DNA from: an uncultured Acetatifactor sp. | GTDB lineage: Bacteria; Bacillota; Clostridia; Lachnospirales; Lachnospiraceae | Length of the DNA stretch: 22,272 nucleotides | Direction of reading: 5' to 3' | Assembly (NCBI GenBank): GCA_910580225.1 | Contig: CAJTXE010000055.1 | Span: 1-22,272 of the forward strand | In this document: positions 13,209 to 21,059 of the stretch, piece by piece | How the letters are laid out: each line of letters opens with the position of its first letter | How positions within the stretch are numbered: the first letter of the stretch is position 1 | The notes under the pieces: generated by a model | The model's database searches: none | Seen by the model: only the letters and a program-made list of their open reading frames with translations | Told to the model about the DNA's origin: nothing | Position numbers and translations under genes: made by a program

Positions 13209-13949
13209 TTAACCAAATATCAGACTGCATACCAGCATACTCACCGGCTGGTGGAGCAGATAAATCCAGATCGTCCTGCTCCCGATAGCGGATAGAACCG
13301 GAACCTTATGCCGGGCGGCAGCTTTCCATGTGTCATGCCTCCGGAATATTTCATTGAAGAAATACCCGCACAGATACAGGAACATCCATGGGATCACAGG
13401 GAAATAGTCACTTGACTTAAATCCCGGAAAAGGAAAACCAAGCGGCGTCAGAATCTTTATGGAATAGAGTATTGCCGGAACCCGCATACCACTCCCAATC
13501 CCAATACAGCCATACTGTATCCGCTTGCAGAGGATAAACAGCACAAAGCAGGTTCCCAATCCCCAGGCCGGAGAGACTTTTTTCACCACCTTCCGGAGCG
13601 GGAACATCAGCAGGACTGCACATCCCATAAAATTCAATATCCCGAACCATATGGTTTCCGATGGGATGACGATAAGGGTAACAAGCGAAATAATAAGACC
13701 ATACAGATTGAAACTTAAGCCCCGCCGAAGGTTCCCCTCCATCCCCCACTGCCATACAAATCCCGAAATAAAAATAAAGGTCTGGCAGATCATCTGCTGC
13801 CAGATATGGATTGCGGGAAGTCCATACCAAAGCGGGTCCTTCCCATAGACAATAAACACATCATACAGAAAATGAAATACCGCCATGTTGACAATGGCAA
13901 TACCCCTGATTCCGTCAACCAGACAATACCGTCTTCTCTGTTCCTCCAT
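13209..13949 (-). CDS. Membrane acyltransferase-like protein (HGSNAT/DUF1624 type)
   Basis: 246 aa from ATG 13949, where AGGAG lies eight bases upstream; a start at 13967 has no such site. The sequence opens with LVDGIRGIAIVNMAVFHFLYD (residues 8-28), the first helix with the conserved histidine of the heparan-alpha-glucosaminide N-acetyltransferase-like/DUF1624 family. It has about seven membrane helices, including FFNEIF and a final SRTIWIYLLHQPVSMLVCSLI. Members are thought to acylate cell-envelope sugars across the membrane. It precedes the ABC ATPase by about 15 bp, so it is the first gene of a three-gene operon. A cell-surface modification acting with the transporter is plausible but inferred. 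Confidence 0.85.
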   Translation of the reverse strand: MEEQRRRYCLVDGIRGIAIVNMAVFHFLYDVFIVYGKDPLWYGLPAIHIWQQMICQTFIFISGFVWQWGMEGNLRRGLSFNLYGLIISLVTLIVIPSETIWFGILNFMGCAVLLMFPLRKVVKKVSPAWGLGTCFVLFILCKRIQYGCIGIGSGMRVPAILYSIKILTPLGFPFPGFKSSDYFPVIPWMFLYLCGYFFNEIFRRHDTWKAAARHKVPVLSAIGSRTIWIYLLHQPVSMLVCSLIFG

Positions 13950-14043
13950 AAACACCACTCCTGTCAAATCATTATTTCATGTTTTCAGCATAACAGATAA
14001 TGCCCTTCATGGCGGCTCATTGCAAAAATTAAACGTTTGCGGG

Positions 14044-14078
14044 TAAAAAATAAGAAGTCCGGAATATTCTGCCGGACT
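14044..14078 (-). terminator. Intrinsic terminator after the second kinase
   Basis: On the minus strand, AGTCCGG and CCGGACT (14072-14078 and 14056-14062) form a perfect 7-bp stem with a 9-nt loop, followed by TCTTATTTTTTA. It sits 33 bp past the kinase stop and separates the two-component pair from the acyltransferase-ABC operon. Confidence 0.75.
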
Positions 14079-14111
14079 CCCTGCTCACTATATATCGCAT
14101 ATGAAAGAAAA

Positions 14112-15179
14112 TCATTCTGTATCTGCGTCTTCCAAAAACAGGAGGACACTGGCGTGGAAATCCCCATCCCGGACCGATGCCGTCAGGCTTCCACGATACT
14201 TCTCTGCAATCCTCCGGATATTTTTCAGCCCAAACCCATGCTCTTTGGAAGCCCCGGATGTCTGCCCTTTCCCGGAACAATTATTCTGTGTGCTGATGCA
14301 GAGGATGCCCCGGTCATATTTCATCATGATGTGGAATGCCGGTTCCGTTACATCCGTCAGGGCATTCAAGGCATTTTCAAACAGGTTGCTCAGAATCACA
14401 TTGACATCAAAAACGGGGATTCCCAGATGCTCCGGAATCTGGATTTTCCAGGAGACATCAACGCCTGAACTCTTTGCTTTTGAGATCATGTAATTCAGGA
14501 TACTGTCAATCTTTTCGTTCCCGGTGGCGACATATTCCCCGCTGTTCTCCATAAATGCTCCCATAGACGCAAGGTACTTAAGCGCCTCTTCGTTTTCCCC
14601 TCCGGACACCATATCCATGAGCATTTTTATGTGGTGCTTCATATCGTGCTTCAAGGCGCGGATATTATGCTGCGACTGCCTTATGATGCCGAACTGGTTC
14701 TCATAGATGCGAACCTCCTGCTCCAGCAGTTCACGCTCCCGCTCCTGCCGGGATTTCCCTGCTTTCTCCAGAATCATCCCAAAAACAAAAAACAAACTGA
14801 CAGAAATGGATGTAACGATTAAATACTGGCGGCTGTCAGCAACCGTCTTAAAAAGGACAGACGCAATGCTCCATTTCCCGATCCAGTATACCGTGGAGAG
14901 GATAACCGCCATCAGCAGATGCCGTGTCACTTTGCCCTGGTAGCAGAAAGACATTGCTAATAAAAACGGAATCTCTACCAGCAAAAAGAACAGGTCCATC
15001 GCGGCAATTCCCTGCCCAATATAGGAAACGCTTATGAGAAAGCCCTCAAATATCCACAACACTGTAAAGAGGGCTGTCACAATTTTCTTGGAAACCCTGC
15101 ACTTTCCAATGCAGACAGAAAAACAGCGCATATAAAGGCAGATGCGGACTGCCGCCAGTATGATGACAAGACTTTTCAT
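14112..15179 (-). CDS. AgrC-like sensor histidine kinase (GHKL ATPase), second pair
   Basis: 355 aa from ATG 15179; a GTG at 15197 overlapping the regulator stop as GTGA would give 361. Five to six membrane helices lie in residues 1-140, followed by a coiled linker (KSRQERERELLEQEVRIYENQF). The phospho-acceptor block is RALKHDMKHHIKML (His about 178), the N-box VILSNLFENALNAL (about 262-274) and the G-box GFGLKNIRRIAEKYRG (about 315-330). It is an AgrC/ComD/BlpH-type kinase likely sensing a peptide. It is paired with the LytTR regulator upstream and followed by a terminator. It differs clearly from the first kinase in the window, so this is not a recent duplicate. Confidence 0.93.
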   Translation of the reverse strand: MKSLVIILAAVRICLYMRCFSVCIGKCRVSKKIVTALFTVLWIFEGFLISVSYIGQGIAAMDLFFLLVEIPFLLAMSFCYQGKVTRHLLMAVILSTVYWIGKWSIASVLFKTVADSRQYLIVTSISVSLFFVFGMILEKAGKSRQERERELLEQEVRIYENQFGIIRQSQHNIRALKHDMKHHIKMLMDMVSGGENEEALKYLASMGAFMENSGEYVATGNEKIDSILNYMISKAKSSGVDVSWKIQIPEHLGIPVFDVNVILSNLFENALNALTDVTEPAFHIMMKYDRGILCISTQNNCSGKGQTSGASKEHGFGLKNIRRIAEKYRGSLTASVRDGDFHASVLLFLEDADTE

Positions 15180-15193
15180 GACAGACACCTGCC

Positions 15194-15919
15194 TCACCCC
15201 CTTTGATACCTTTCCGTTAAATTCTCTTTCATTGCCTTCCGGTACTTCTGGCTGATCGGTAGGCGCGTGCCGTCTGTCATCTGAACAGAATCATAATGAT
15301 AAACCGAAACAAATGCTGTGTTTACGATATAGGATTTATGGATGATCCAGAATCCTTTTCCCTCCACCTGCTCCCATACCTCCCGCATGGCACCGTAAAA
15401 TTCCTTCTGTCCCGAACCGGTATATATTTCAATTTTCCTGCCATTGCAGGCAAAGTAATGTATCTCGTCCAGATACAGCCTGCAGACCGACTTCCCTGCA
15501 TGATAATAAAATTCATTTTTATTGGCTTCACTCAGCCGTATGAACTGCTCCAATACAGCAGCCACTTTCTCTTTGGTGAGCGGCTTGATCAGGAAGTCCA
15601 GGGGACGCACCTGGAACAGGCTCATGGCGTAGGTTTCTTTAGAAGAAATATAAACAATGCTGATCTTATCGTTTCCAAGCTGCTCCCTGATCTGCTTTCC
15701 GACCTGCACGCCATCCATCTCCAAAAGCTGGATATCCAGAAAACATAAGTCATACAGGCACTGCTCCTGAATGGAACGGTAAAATGCCTCCCCGGAATAG
15801 AAGACTTCCGTTTCAATCTGCAAAGCCCGGCGGTCTGCAAAATCCAGAACTATTTTTTCCAAATCAGAACAAGTGCCAATTTCATCGTCACATATCGCAA
15901 TCCGTTTCAGTTCTGCCAC
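15194..15919 (-). CDS. LytTR family response regulator, second pair
   Basis: 241 aa with a GTG start (15919) and AAGGA five bases upstream. The receiver domain has CDDE (10-13), phospho-acceptor D62 in LCFLDIQLLEMDG, and LIKPLTKEKV with the conserved Lys near residue 117. The LytTR domain occupies about 135-238 (LDEIHYFACNGRKIEIYT...FWIIHKSYIVNTAFV...LPISQKYRKAMKENL). It is coupled to the kinase by overlap. A perfect tandem 20-bp repeat 135 bp upstream (16054-16093) is the likely operator. By position it may control the acyltransferase-ABC operon next door, but I see no matching repeat in front of that operon. Confidence 0.94.
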   Translation of the reverse strand: MAELKRIAICDDEIGTCSDLEKIVLDFADRRALQIETEVFYSGEAFYRSIQEQCLYDLCFLDIQLLEMDGVQVGKQIREQLGNDKISIVYISSKETYAMSLFQVRPLDFLIKPLTKEKVAAVLEQFIRLSEANKNEFYYHAGKSVCRLYLDEIHYFACNGRKIEIYTGSGQKEFYGAMREVWEQVEGKGFWIIHKSYIVNTAFVSVYHYDSVQMTDGTRLPISQKYRKAMKENLTERYQRG

Positions 15920-16053
15920 CTCTTTCCTTTTTCTGCCCTTAAACTTTCATCTTGCATGACAAACTCCATCTCTCCGAACGTGCCAGCCATTCCGCCCACA
16001 AGGCTCCACTGGCGCTGCATATAGGATTTCAGATTTTCCGTGCTTTGCCGATA

Positions 16054-16093
16054 AGCCACACAAGCTATTGACGAGCCACACAAGCTATTGACG
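16054..16093 (-). promoter_or_regulatory. Perfect 20-bp tandem repeat upstream of the second LytTR operon
   Basis: AGCCACACAAGCTATTGACG occurs twice head-to-tail without a mismatch (16054-16073, 16074-16093). The 20-bp period and the place upstream of a LytTR regulator match the two repeats of the first system, though the sequence is different. A TATATG -10-like hexamer (16018-16023, minus) lies downstream; the -35 is poor, as at activator-dependent promoters. Confidence 0.6.
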
Positions 16094-16104
16094 GATTATC
16101 AAAA

Positions 16105-16983
16105 CTATACCCTCTGCCACAACAGCATACTGTCCTGAAATTCAGTCGCCACCTTCCCGGTATCTTTCAGCCATGAGAGATAGGAACGCACCGTGCTGCC
16201 AACCAACACATACTGCTCAAAATTCATGGAAAGCCCATAGCCTTTGAACACTTCCTGCAAAATTCTTTCAAAGCACATCGGCTCCATGCAGATGGATAAA
16301 ATCCTCTCCGCCACCTCATGTACCTTATTCCTGTTGTAGCAAACAAGTTCCCTGATATCGGCAGACGCTTCCGCATGGGCAGGAACGAACATGGCGGCTT
16401 CCATTCCCTCCACCATATCCAGCGTTTTCAGATAGGCTCCCACATCATAAATGAAAGAAACAGCATACTTCTCCAGCGTCTCCCTGCTGCTGATGCAGTC
16501 CGCAAGGAACACCACATTGTCCGGCATACGGAACCCCACCATGTCAAAGAAATGCCCTGGCAGCGGTATTACTTCAATCTCCTTCGGGAAACTTTCATCT
16601 GAGAAATCCGCCACATCGCTTTCCTGCGCCATCAGGAACTTGTGCCGCAAGTCCTTACACGGATAACCGCCGTAAAGGAAGGACGGCTCCAGCACCGGGT
16701 ATTTCGTGAAGGCCGCCTCTATGCCGCCAGAATAAACCTTACATCCCGTCTGCCCCTGCAGGTACTTGTTCCCGCCGATATGGTCTGCGTTGGAATGGGT
16801 ATTCAGGATCGCCGCCAGATGCCAGCCGTTCTTATCCAGTATCTGCCTGACTTTCCTCCCCGCATCCTTATCATTCCCGCTGTCAACCAGATAGACGTTC
16901 TCCCCGTCTGCCACATAGACGCCTATCTTCGCCGGACAGTTTATGTAATAGCATTTCTCGCTGACCTGTACCAATTCATACAT
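16105..16983 (-). CDS. MBL-fold metallo-hydrolase
   Basis: 292 aa from ATG 16983 (MYELVQVSEK), with GGGAGG about nine bases upstream; the longer reading from 17013 lacks a site. The metal-binding set is nearly complete: H63-x-N65-x-D67-H68 (THSNADH), H144 (PLPGHFFD), D162 (LADC) and H203 (PAHAEAS). The usual second histidine of HxHxDH is Asn, which may weaken one zinc site. The C-terminal part (about 215-290) is a helical domain seen in several MBL hydrolases, ending in a winged-helix-like segment (YVLVGSTVRSYLSWLKDTGKV). The substrate is unknown; glyoxalase II-like or thioesterase roles are possible. It follows the MATE gene by 66 bp and is probably in the same transcript. Confidence 0.88.
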   Translation of the reverse strand: MYELVQVSEKCYYINCPAKIGVYVADGENVYLVDSGNDKDAGRKVRQILDKNGWHLAAILNTHSNADHIGGNKYLQGQTGCKVYSGGIEAAFTKYPVLEPSFLYGGYPCKDLRHKFLMAQESDVADFSDESFPKEIEVIPLPGHFFDMVGFRMPDNVVFLADCISSRETLEKYAVSFIYDVGAYLKTLDMVEGMEAAMFVPAHAEASADIRELVCYNRNKVHEVAERILSICMEPMCFERILQEVFKGYGLSMNFEQYVLVGSTVRSYLSWLKDTGKVATEFQDSMLLWQRV

Positions 16984-17049
16984 TTTTCGTTTCCTCCCTA
17001 TTTGTTTCCACATACAAAATAAATCATAACATATTTCTTACCGTCCCTG

Positions 17050-18342
17050 CTATTTTTTTGTAAAATACCGGCAGGACAGACTGGCCATACTTATGAGAAA
17101 GCTCAATGGCCTGCAGAGCATGATTCCATAAAACCCGATATACCGCACCGAAACAAAGGCAAAGGCTGTACGGAACCCTAATTCAAGCATGGTATTAAAA
17201 ACCGGGTATGCAATCTCCCCTGCCCCGCGCAGGAAATTCGTGAGCAGATAAAGGCTGACGCAGAAAGGGAATGTCAGGGAAACGATATGGAGGTAGCGCA
17301 CCCCGATGCGGACAATTTCCCCTTCGTCTCCCACCAACAGGTACATGAACTGCGGCGAGGCAGCCCATATAACAGCCACCACCGCTGCCGCAAATACCAC
17401 TGAAATCTTAAAACCGTCCCTTAACCCTTTACGGCATCTTTCAAAATTTTTAGCCCCCGCATTCTGTGCCGTGAAAACACTGAGCGAAGCCCCAAGATTG
17501 ACTGCCGGGATAGTCAGTATCGTTTCAATCCTATATGCCGCTGCATAGGCCGATATTTCATTGATGCCAAACCGATTGATCACTCCCTGTATAAAGAACA
17601 TACTGACAGCGGAGGCTCCATTCTGCACGATGCTTGTCACGCCAAGACGGAATACGGACAGTACATACTTAAAGTCAGGCCGCTCCGCCAGTGCATTTTT
17701 ATCTTTACGGCATAAATGGAAAACGGCCAGCCCTGCCGCTGCCGCCTGTGAAATCACCGTTGCAGATGCCGCCCCTCTTATTCCCAGCCGGAAGATTACA
17801 ACGAGCACATAATCAAGCACCATATTCATAAGGCAGGAAACGGACATATCCCGTACCGGCGTCCGTGCGTCCCCTCCGGCCTTCGCCACCGCTGAGTAAA
17901 AGTTGTATGCTGACAGGAACGGGATTCCCAATGCCGTGATCCTCAAATACTCTGCCGCAGGGCGGGCAGCCGCCGCAGGAATACCCATCGCCCTGAAAAT
18001 CCATCCCGCAGACAGAAAAAATATGCAGGCAAGACCGCCGCCGGTCAGGAATACCAGCGTCCGGATGGAACCCATGCAGCCCTGTACCTTTTCCCCTGAA
18101 CCATACACCTGCGCCAACAAAATCAGAATGCCGGAGGAAAGCCCCAGAATAATGCTGTTTATGACCAGCATGGGAACATATGAGTTTCCCACGGCAGCCA
18201 GAGCGTTTTTGCCTAATACATGCCCCACAACCGCCGTATCAAAAACATTGTAGAGGTTCTGCATGATATTCCCCGCAAACAGCGGGACGGAAAATTTCAG
18301 CAGCGCCTTAACGGGCTTTCCCTTTGTCATATCCATTTCCAT
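17050..18342 (-). CDS. MATE family multidrug exporter
   Basis: 430 aa from the ATG at 18342 (MEMDMTKG), two bases after the upstream gene's stop. An open frame continues to 18618 but lies inside the S-component gene and is not MATE-like, so it is rejected. Twelve membrane helices are predicted. The N-terminal KFSVPLFAGNIMQNLYNVFDTAVVG and the matching second-half repeat FRLGVTSIVQNGASAVSMFFIQG are diagnostic of MATE proteins. They use Na+ or H+ gradients to export organic cations. The ribosome site is weak, so translation is probably coupled to the S-component gene. Confidence 0.92.
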   Translation of the reverse strand: MEMDMTKGKPVKALLKFSVPLFAGNIMQNLYNVFDTAVVGHVLGKNALAAVGNSYVPMLVINSIILGLSSGILILLAQVYGSGEKVQGCMGSIRTLVFLTGGGLACIFFLSAGWIFRAMGIPAAAARPAAEYLRITALGIPFLSAYNFYSAVAKAGGDARTPVRDMSVSCLMNMVLDYVLVVIFRLGIRGAASATVISQAAAAGLAVFHLCRKDKNALAERPDFKYVLSVFRLGVTSIVQNGASAVSMFFIQGVINRFGINEISAYAAAYRIETILTIPAVNLGASLSVFTAQNAGAKNFERCRKGLRDGFKISVVFAAAVVAVIWAASPQFMYLLVGDEGEIVRIGVRYLHIVSLTFPFCVSLYLLTNFLRGAGEIAYPVFNTMLELGFRTAFAFVSVRYIGFYGIMLCRPLSFLISMASLSCRYFTKK

Positions 18343-18344
18343 AA

Positions 18345-18890
18345 TTATTTTATCATCTTCGCCATCACGGGGCGCAGGGCAAGGCCAAGGGGAACCGCCA
18401 CCACACAGGCTACAATGGCATTTACACTGGACACCACCGCTTTCTGCGTGACCGTCAGCATGACCGCTTCCAAGGGCAGCCCCAATACAAACCTGTGTTC
18501 CATAAAACTCTTTGACAGGTAAAGGACCACATAGGCAAAAGCGCCGGCAATGCCGCCGGCCACATACCGCTGTTTCAGATGTGCCGGACTGCCGGAGGTT
18601 ATCTTCCCGCATATCCATGCCATGACAAATTTGAAGATAAAGGTAAAAGGCGCAGAGGCAATATAGGCCGGGTTCGTCAGGTCAAAGAACATGGAGCCGA
18701 TTCCAGCCGCAAGCCCGCCCTGCAGGGGTCCCAAAAGCATACCGGATAACAGGCACATGACGTTCCCCATATGTAACCTTGTGTTGTCTATCGCCGTGGG
18801 GATGGGGACCTGCAGAAAGGCCGATGCCACATACACTGCCGCCGCCATGATTCCAATCCGGGCGATCTCCCTTATCGTGATTTTCTTCAT
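18345..18890 (-). CDS. ECF transporter S component (substrate-binding membrane subunit)
   Basis: 181 aa with about six membrane helices. Helix 1 is IARIGIMAAAVYVASAFLQ, and then comes the conserved VMCLLSGMLLGPLQGGLAAGIGSMFFDL region typical of vitamin-uptake S components. AAGGAG lies eleven bases before the ATG. S components bind a vitamin and dock on a shared EcfA-EcfA'-EcfT module, which is not in this window. The neighbour across the promoter is a MocR-type regulator of the PdxR group, and its operator overlaps this gene's -35, which suggests a vitamin B6-type substrate (as predicted for PdxU-like S components). That assignment is inference from context. Confidence 0.85.
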   Translation of the reverse strand: MKKITIREIARIGIMAAAVYVASAFLQVPIPTAIDNTRLHMGNVMCLLSGMLLGPLQGGLAAGIGSMFFDLTNPAYIASAPFTFIFKFVMAWICGKITSGSPAHLKQRYVAGGIAGAFAYVVLYLSKSFMEHRFVLGLPLEAVMLTVTQKAVVSSVNAIVACVVAVPLGLALRPVMAKMIK

Positions 18891-18938
18891 AACCGTTTTC
18901 TCTCCTTGTTTTCAACTGGATTGCTTTGTACATGGCCT

Positions 18939-18967
18939 ATTATAAACTTGAAATTATATGCATACAA
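18939..18967 (-). promoter_or_regulatory. Promoter of the S-component/MATE/MBL operon
   Basis: On the minus strand, TTGTAT (18962-18967), a 17-bp spacer and TATAAT (18939-18944). The -35 lies inside one GCATACAAT repeat. Confidence 0.7.
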
Positions 18968-18976
18968 TGTTAGAAT
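18948..18976 (+). promoter_or_regulatory. Promoter of the MocR regulator gene
   Basis: TTGAAA (18948-18953), a 17-bp spacer, and TAGAAT (18971-18976). It overlaps the opposing promoter, so the two are likely to interfere. Confidence 0.65.
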
Positions 18977-18991
18977 TGTGTTGCATACAAT
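18960..18991. promoter_or_regulatory. Putative MocR operator: GCATACAAT direct repeats
   Basis: GCATACAAT at 18960-18968 and again at 18983-18991, 23 bp apart, with an inverted partial copy ATTGTGTTGC (18974-18983) between. One unit covers the -35 of the leftward promoter and the spacer of the rightward one; the other lies at the expected rightward start of transcription. Direct-repeat operators are usual for MocR/PdxR proteins. Confidence 0.6.
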
Positions 18992-19008
18992 TTTGTGGAG
19001 GGAGACCC

Positions 19009-20418
19009 ATGCCTGTCAATTCCTTTGAAGATTACCCCATGTCATGGAGGCCGCAGAAATCCAGACTGGAAAAGCCCTATTACATTTCCATAGCCGCAAG
19101 CCTTGAGGCGGATATCCTGTCCGGGAAACTGCCGGCTGACACAAAGCTGCCGCCCCAGCGGGAACTTGCCGACTTCCTCGACCTGAACTTAAGCACAGTC
19201 ACAAGGGCATACAAGCTGTGCGAACTGAAAGGACTCCTGTATGCCGTCACGGGCCGCGGAACTTTTGTTTCCCCCGGCACATCCGCCAAAAATACTTTTA
19301 TGGAAAAAGAGGGCGGCATCATCGAAATGGGCATGATCAAGCCGTTCTATGAAAGCAACCATACCATCCAAAGTACGGCGCGGCTTGTTTTGGAAAGAGA
19401 TGAATCCATAAGGCTTTTTGAATACAGCAGCCCCCTGGGAACGAAGCGGCAGATAAGCGCCGCCCGGAAATGGCTGCGCCGGATTGAAGTAAACGCCGGG
19501 GAAGAAAACATCCTGCTCTCTGCCGGGGCACAGAATGCCCTGTCTGTCATACTCATTTCCCTTTTCAGGGCCGGGGATAAAATAGCCGTAGATACCTTTA
19601 CCTATACGAATTTTAAGGAGCTTGCCAATTTCCTGCACATCCAACTGATCGCCGTACCCTCGGATGGAGATGGGATGTCACCCGACGGGCTTCTTGCAGC
19701 CTGCCGGAATACGGATATAAACGGCGTTTACCTCATGCCGACCTGCAGCAACCCTACAGGTATCTTTATGCCGCAGCCACGCAGGCTGGAACTGGCAGAA
19801 ATCATCCGGCAGTTCCATCTGCTTGTGATTGAAGATGACATTTATTCCTTCCTCTCCGCTTATGGCCACACCGCTCCTGATGCAGAGTCGTTCTTTTCCC
19901 TTCTGCCGGAGCAGGCTGTCCACATCTGCAGCATCTCAAAATCGTTATGCGCCGGACTGCGGGTAGCCTTTCTTGCTTTTCCTAACCGATACCGGGAGCT
20001 GCTGGTCTCCGGGATGCTGGGCATCAACCTGAAAACCGTGTCCCTCAACAGTGAGATCATTGCAGAACTGATCGAAAGCGGGGAGGCGGAAAATATCGTG
20101 AGGCAGAAAATCCTTTCTGCCCGGAAACGAAACCAGATATTCAGAACCATTTTTCCTTCATCCGAAACTGACAATATCGAGCGGTTTTTCCACTGGCTGC
20201 CGCTCCCTGCCCATCTGACAAGCGAGGAATTAGAGCTGCTGGCATTGCAGAAAGGGATTCATGTACTTGGCTCCCACCGTTTCGCAATGCAGAATGAAAA
20301 CAGTTCATCCTATGTCCGAGTATCTATTGCTTCACCCGATACGGAAGATGATTTGAGAAAAGGGCTACTGCTATTAAAAAATATATTTGAGGAAAAACAG
20401 ATGAATTTCTTTGTCTGA
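19009..20418 (+). CDS. MocR/PdxR-type regulator (GntR helix-turn-helix fused to aminotransferase domain)
   Basis: 469 aa from the ATG at 19009, preceded by GGAGGGAG; an earlier frame start at 18958 lies in the promoter. Residues about 15-95 form a GntR winged helix (LPADTKLPPQRELADFLDLN, STVTRAYKLCELKGLLY, GRGTFVS). Residues about 115-465 are a fold-type I aminotransferase-like domain with NPTG (248-251), EDDIYSF (275-281) and the PLP-binding lysine K311 in SISKSLCAGLR. Such proteins bind PLP or its adducts and switch vitamin B6 or amine metabolism genes. It is divergent from the S-component operon and most likely controls that operon and itself. Confidence 0.93.
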   Translation: MPVNSFEDYPMSWRPQKSRLEKPYYISIAASLEADILSGKLPADTKLPPQRELADFLDLNLSTVTRAYKLCELKGLLYAVTGRGTFVSPGTSAKNTFMEKEGGIIEMGMIKPFYESNHTIQSTARLVLERDESIRLFEYSSPLGTKRQISAARKWLRRIEVNAGEENILLSAGAQNALSVILISLFRAGDKIAVDTFTYTNFKELANFLHIQLIAVPSDGDGMSPDGLLAACRNTDINGVYLMPTCSNPTGIFMPQPRRLELAEIIRQFHLLVIEDDIYSFLSAYGHTAPDAESFFSLLPEQAVHICSISKSLCAGLRVAFLAFPNRYRELLVSGMLGINLKTVSLNSEIIAELIESGEAENIVRQKILSARKRNQIFRTIFPSSETDNIERFFHWLPLPAHLTSEELELLALQKGIHVLGSHRFAMQNENSSSYVRVSIASPDTEDDLRKGLLLLKNIFEEKQMNFFV

Positions 20419-20438
20419 ATTTGAGATGCCCGAATATT

Positions 20439-20467
20439 GAAAAAGGACTGCCGAAGCAACCCTTTTC
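20439..20467 (+). terminator. Weak terminator-like hairpin after the MocR gene
   Basis: GAAAAAGG (20439-20446) and CCCTTTTC (20460-20467) pair over eight positions with one mismatch, followed by TTC. It lies 20 bp after the stop. AT-rich and weak. Confidence 0.35.
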
Positions 20468-20510
20468 TTCTATTGTCATTTTCTCATTCTGTTTTTACCG
20501 TTTTTCTCAT

Positions 20511-20680
20511 ATACTATCACGGAAACTCATATACAAACACGAAAACTCCGAGCAGTTTCCGTGCTTGTATCATATCCCCCGTTTTTCAACAGCATTTTCC
20601 GTCAAGCTAATACACTTTTCACCCAAAACCAACAATATCCTACTCCTTTTTACCTTTCCGTTTTATACTATCACGGAAAC
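20511..20680. repeat. Direct 16-bp repeats ATACTATCACGGAAAC
   Basis: An exact 16-bp repeat at 20511-20526 and 20665-20680, each preceded by CCGTTTT within about ten bases. Further CACG(G)AAA motifs occur at 20538-20544 and 20764-20770, and inverted at 20557-20563 and 20692-20698. An inverted TACTATCA/TGATAGTA pair frames 20666-20720. The arrangement resembles iterons of a replication, transfer or partition site. Confidence 0.6.
20531..20570. other. Large inverted repeat in the non-coding region
   Basis: ATACAAACACGAAAACT (20531-20547) and AGTTTCCGTGCTTGTAT (20554-20570) are complementary at 15 of 17 positions around a 6-nt loop, with the CACGRAAA motif in both arms. There is no T-run, so it does not look like a plain terminator. 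Confidence 0.6.
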
Positions 20681-20767
20681 CCCTGACTTTTGCGTGAAAG
20701 TATACTTTTGCCTGATAGTACGATTTTTTCCCCTATCGCCATCCTATCAGCGGCATCCAAAAACACG

Positions 20768-20803
20768 AAAAAGCGGGGTTCACCAACCACCGTGATGAAC
20801 CCC
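20768..20803 (-). terminator. Intrinsic terminator, minus strand
   Basis: On the minus strand, GGGGTTCA (20796-20803) and TGAACCCC (20775-20782) pair perfectly around a 13-nt loop, then GCTTTTTCG. It probably ends leftward transcripts such as that of the 111-aa gene, 256 bp upstream. Confidence 0.65.
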
Positions 20804-21059
20804 ACCAATCCTTAAAACCCTTGATTTTAAGCCATTCTTCAATACTTTCGCCTGCGAGTACCCAAATTCCTATGGCATCATTTGGAAATAGCCGCCTGTG
20901 CCGCTGTTAAATATATTTCAGAAGTAACATGCCCTTATTCCAGCTATCCGAAACCTGTAATTAACCCAAACTCACGCTTAGGTGCATTGTGTCAAATTGT
21001 GGTACGCGAGCCAGCAAGACATGAATCCAACAACTTTTTACCGAAAGCCCTGTGTTCTG

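Larger units (their letters stand above)
20419..21059. other. Repeat-rich non-coding region
   Basis: This ~640-bp stretch has no convincing gene. A plus-strand frame opening near 20882 is uninterrupted but runs antisense through the 111-aa gene and looks accidental. The left 350 bp are rich in short CACGGAAA-like motifs, direct and inverted repeats, and hairpins, described separately. The part from 20830 to 21059 shows nothing recognisable. Confidence 0.6.

Noticed and set aside
14000..14040. LytTR operator before the acyltransferase-ABC operon
   Set aside because: One AACGTTTAA-like half site is present, but there is no second unit at 20-21 bp.
18343..18618. N-terminal extension of the MATE gene
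   Set aside because: The extra ~92 residues lie in another frame of the S-component gene, are rich in Cys/Gly/Arg, and have no MATE similarity.
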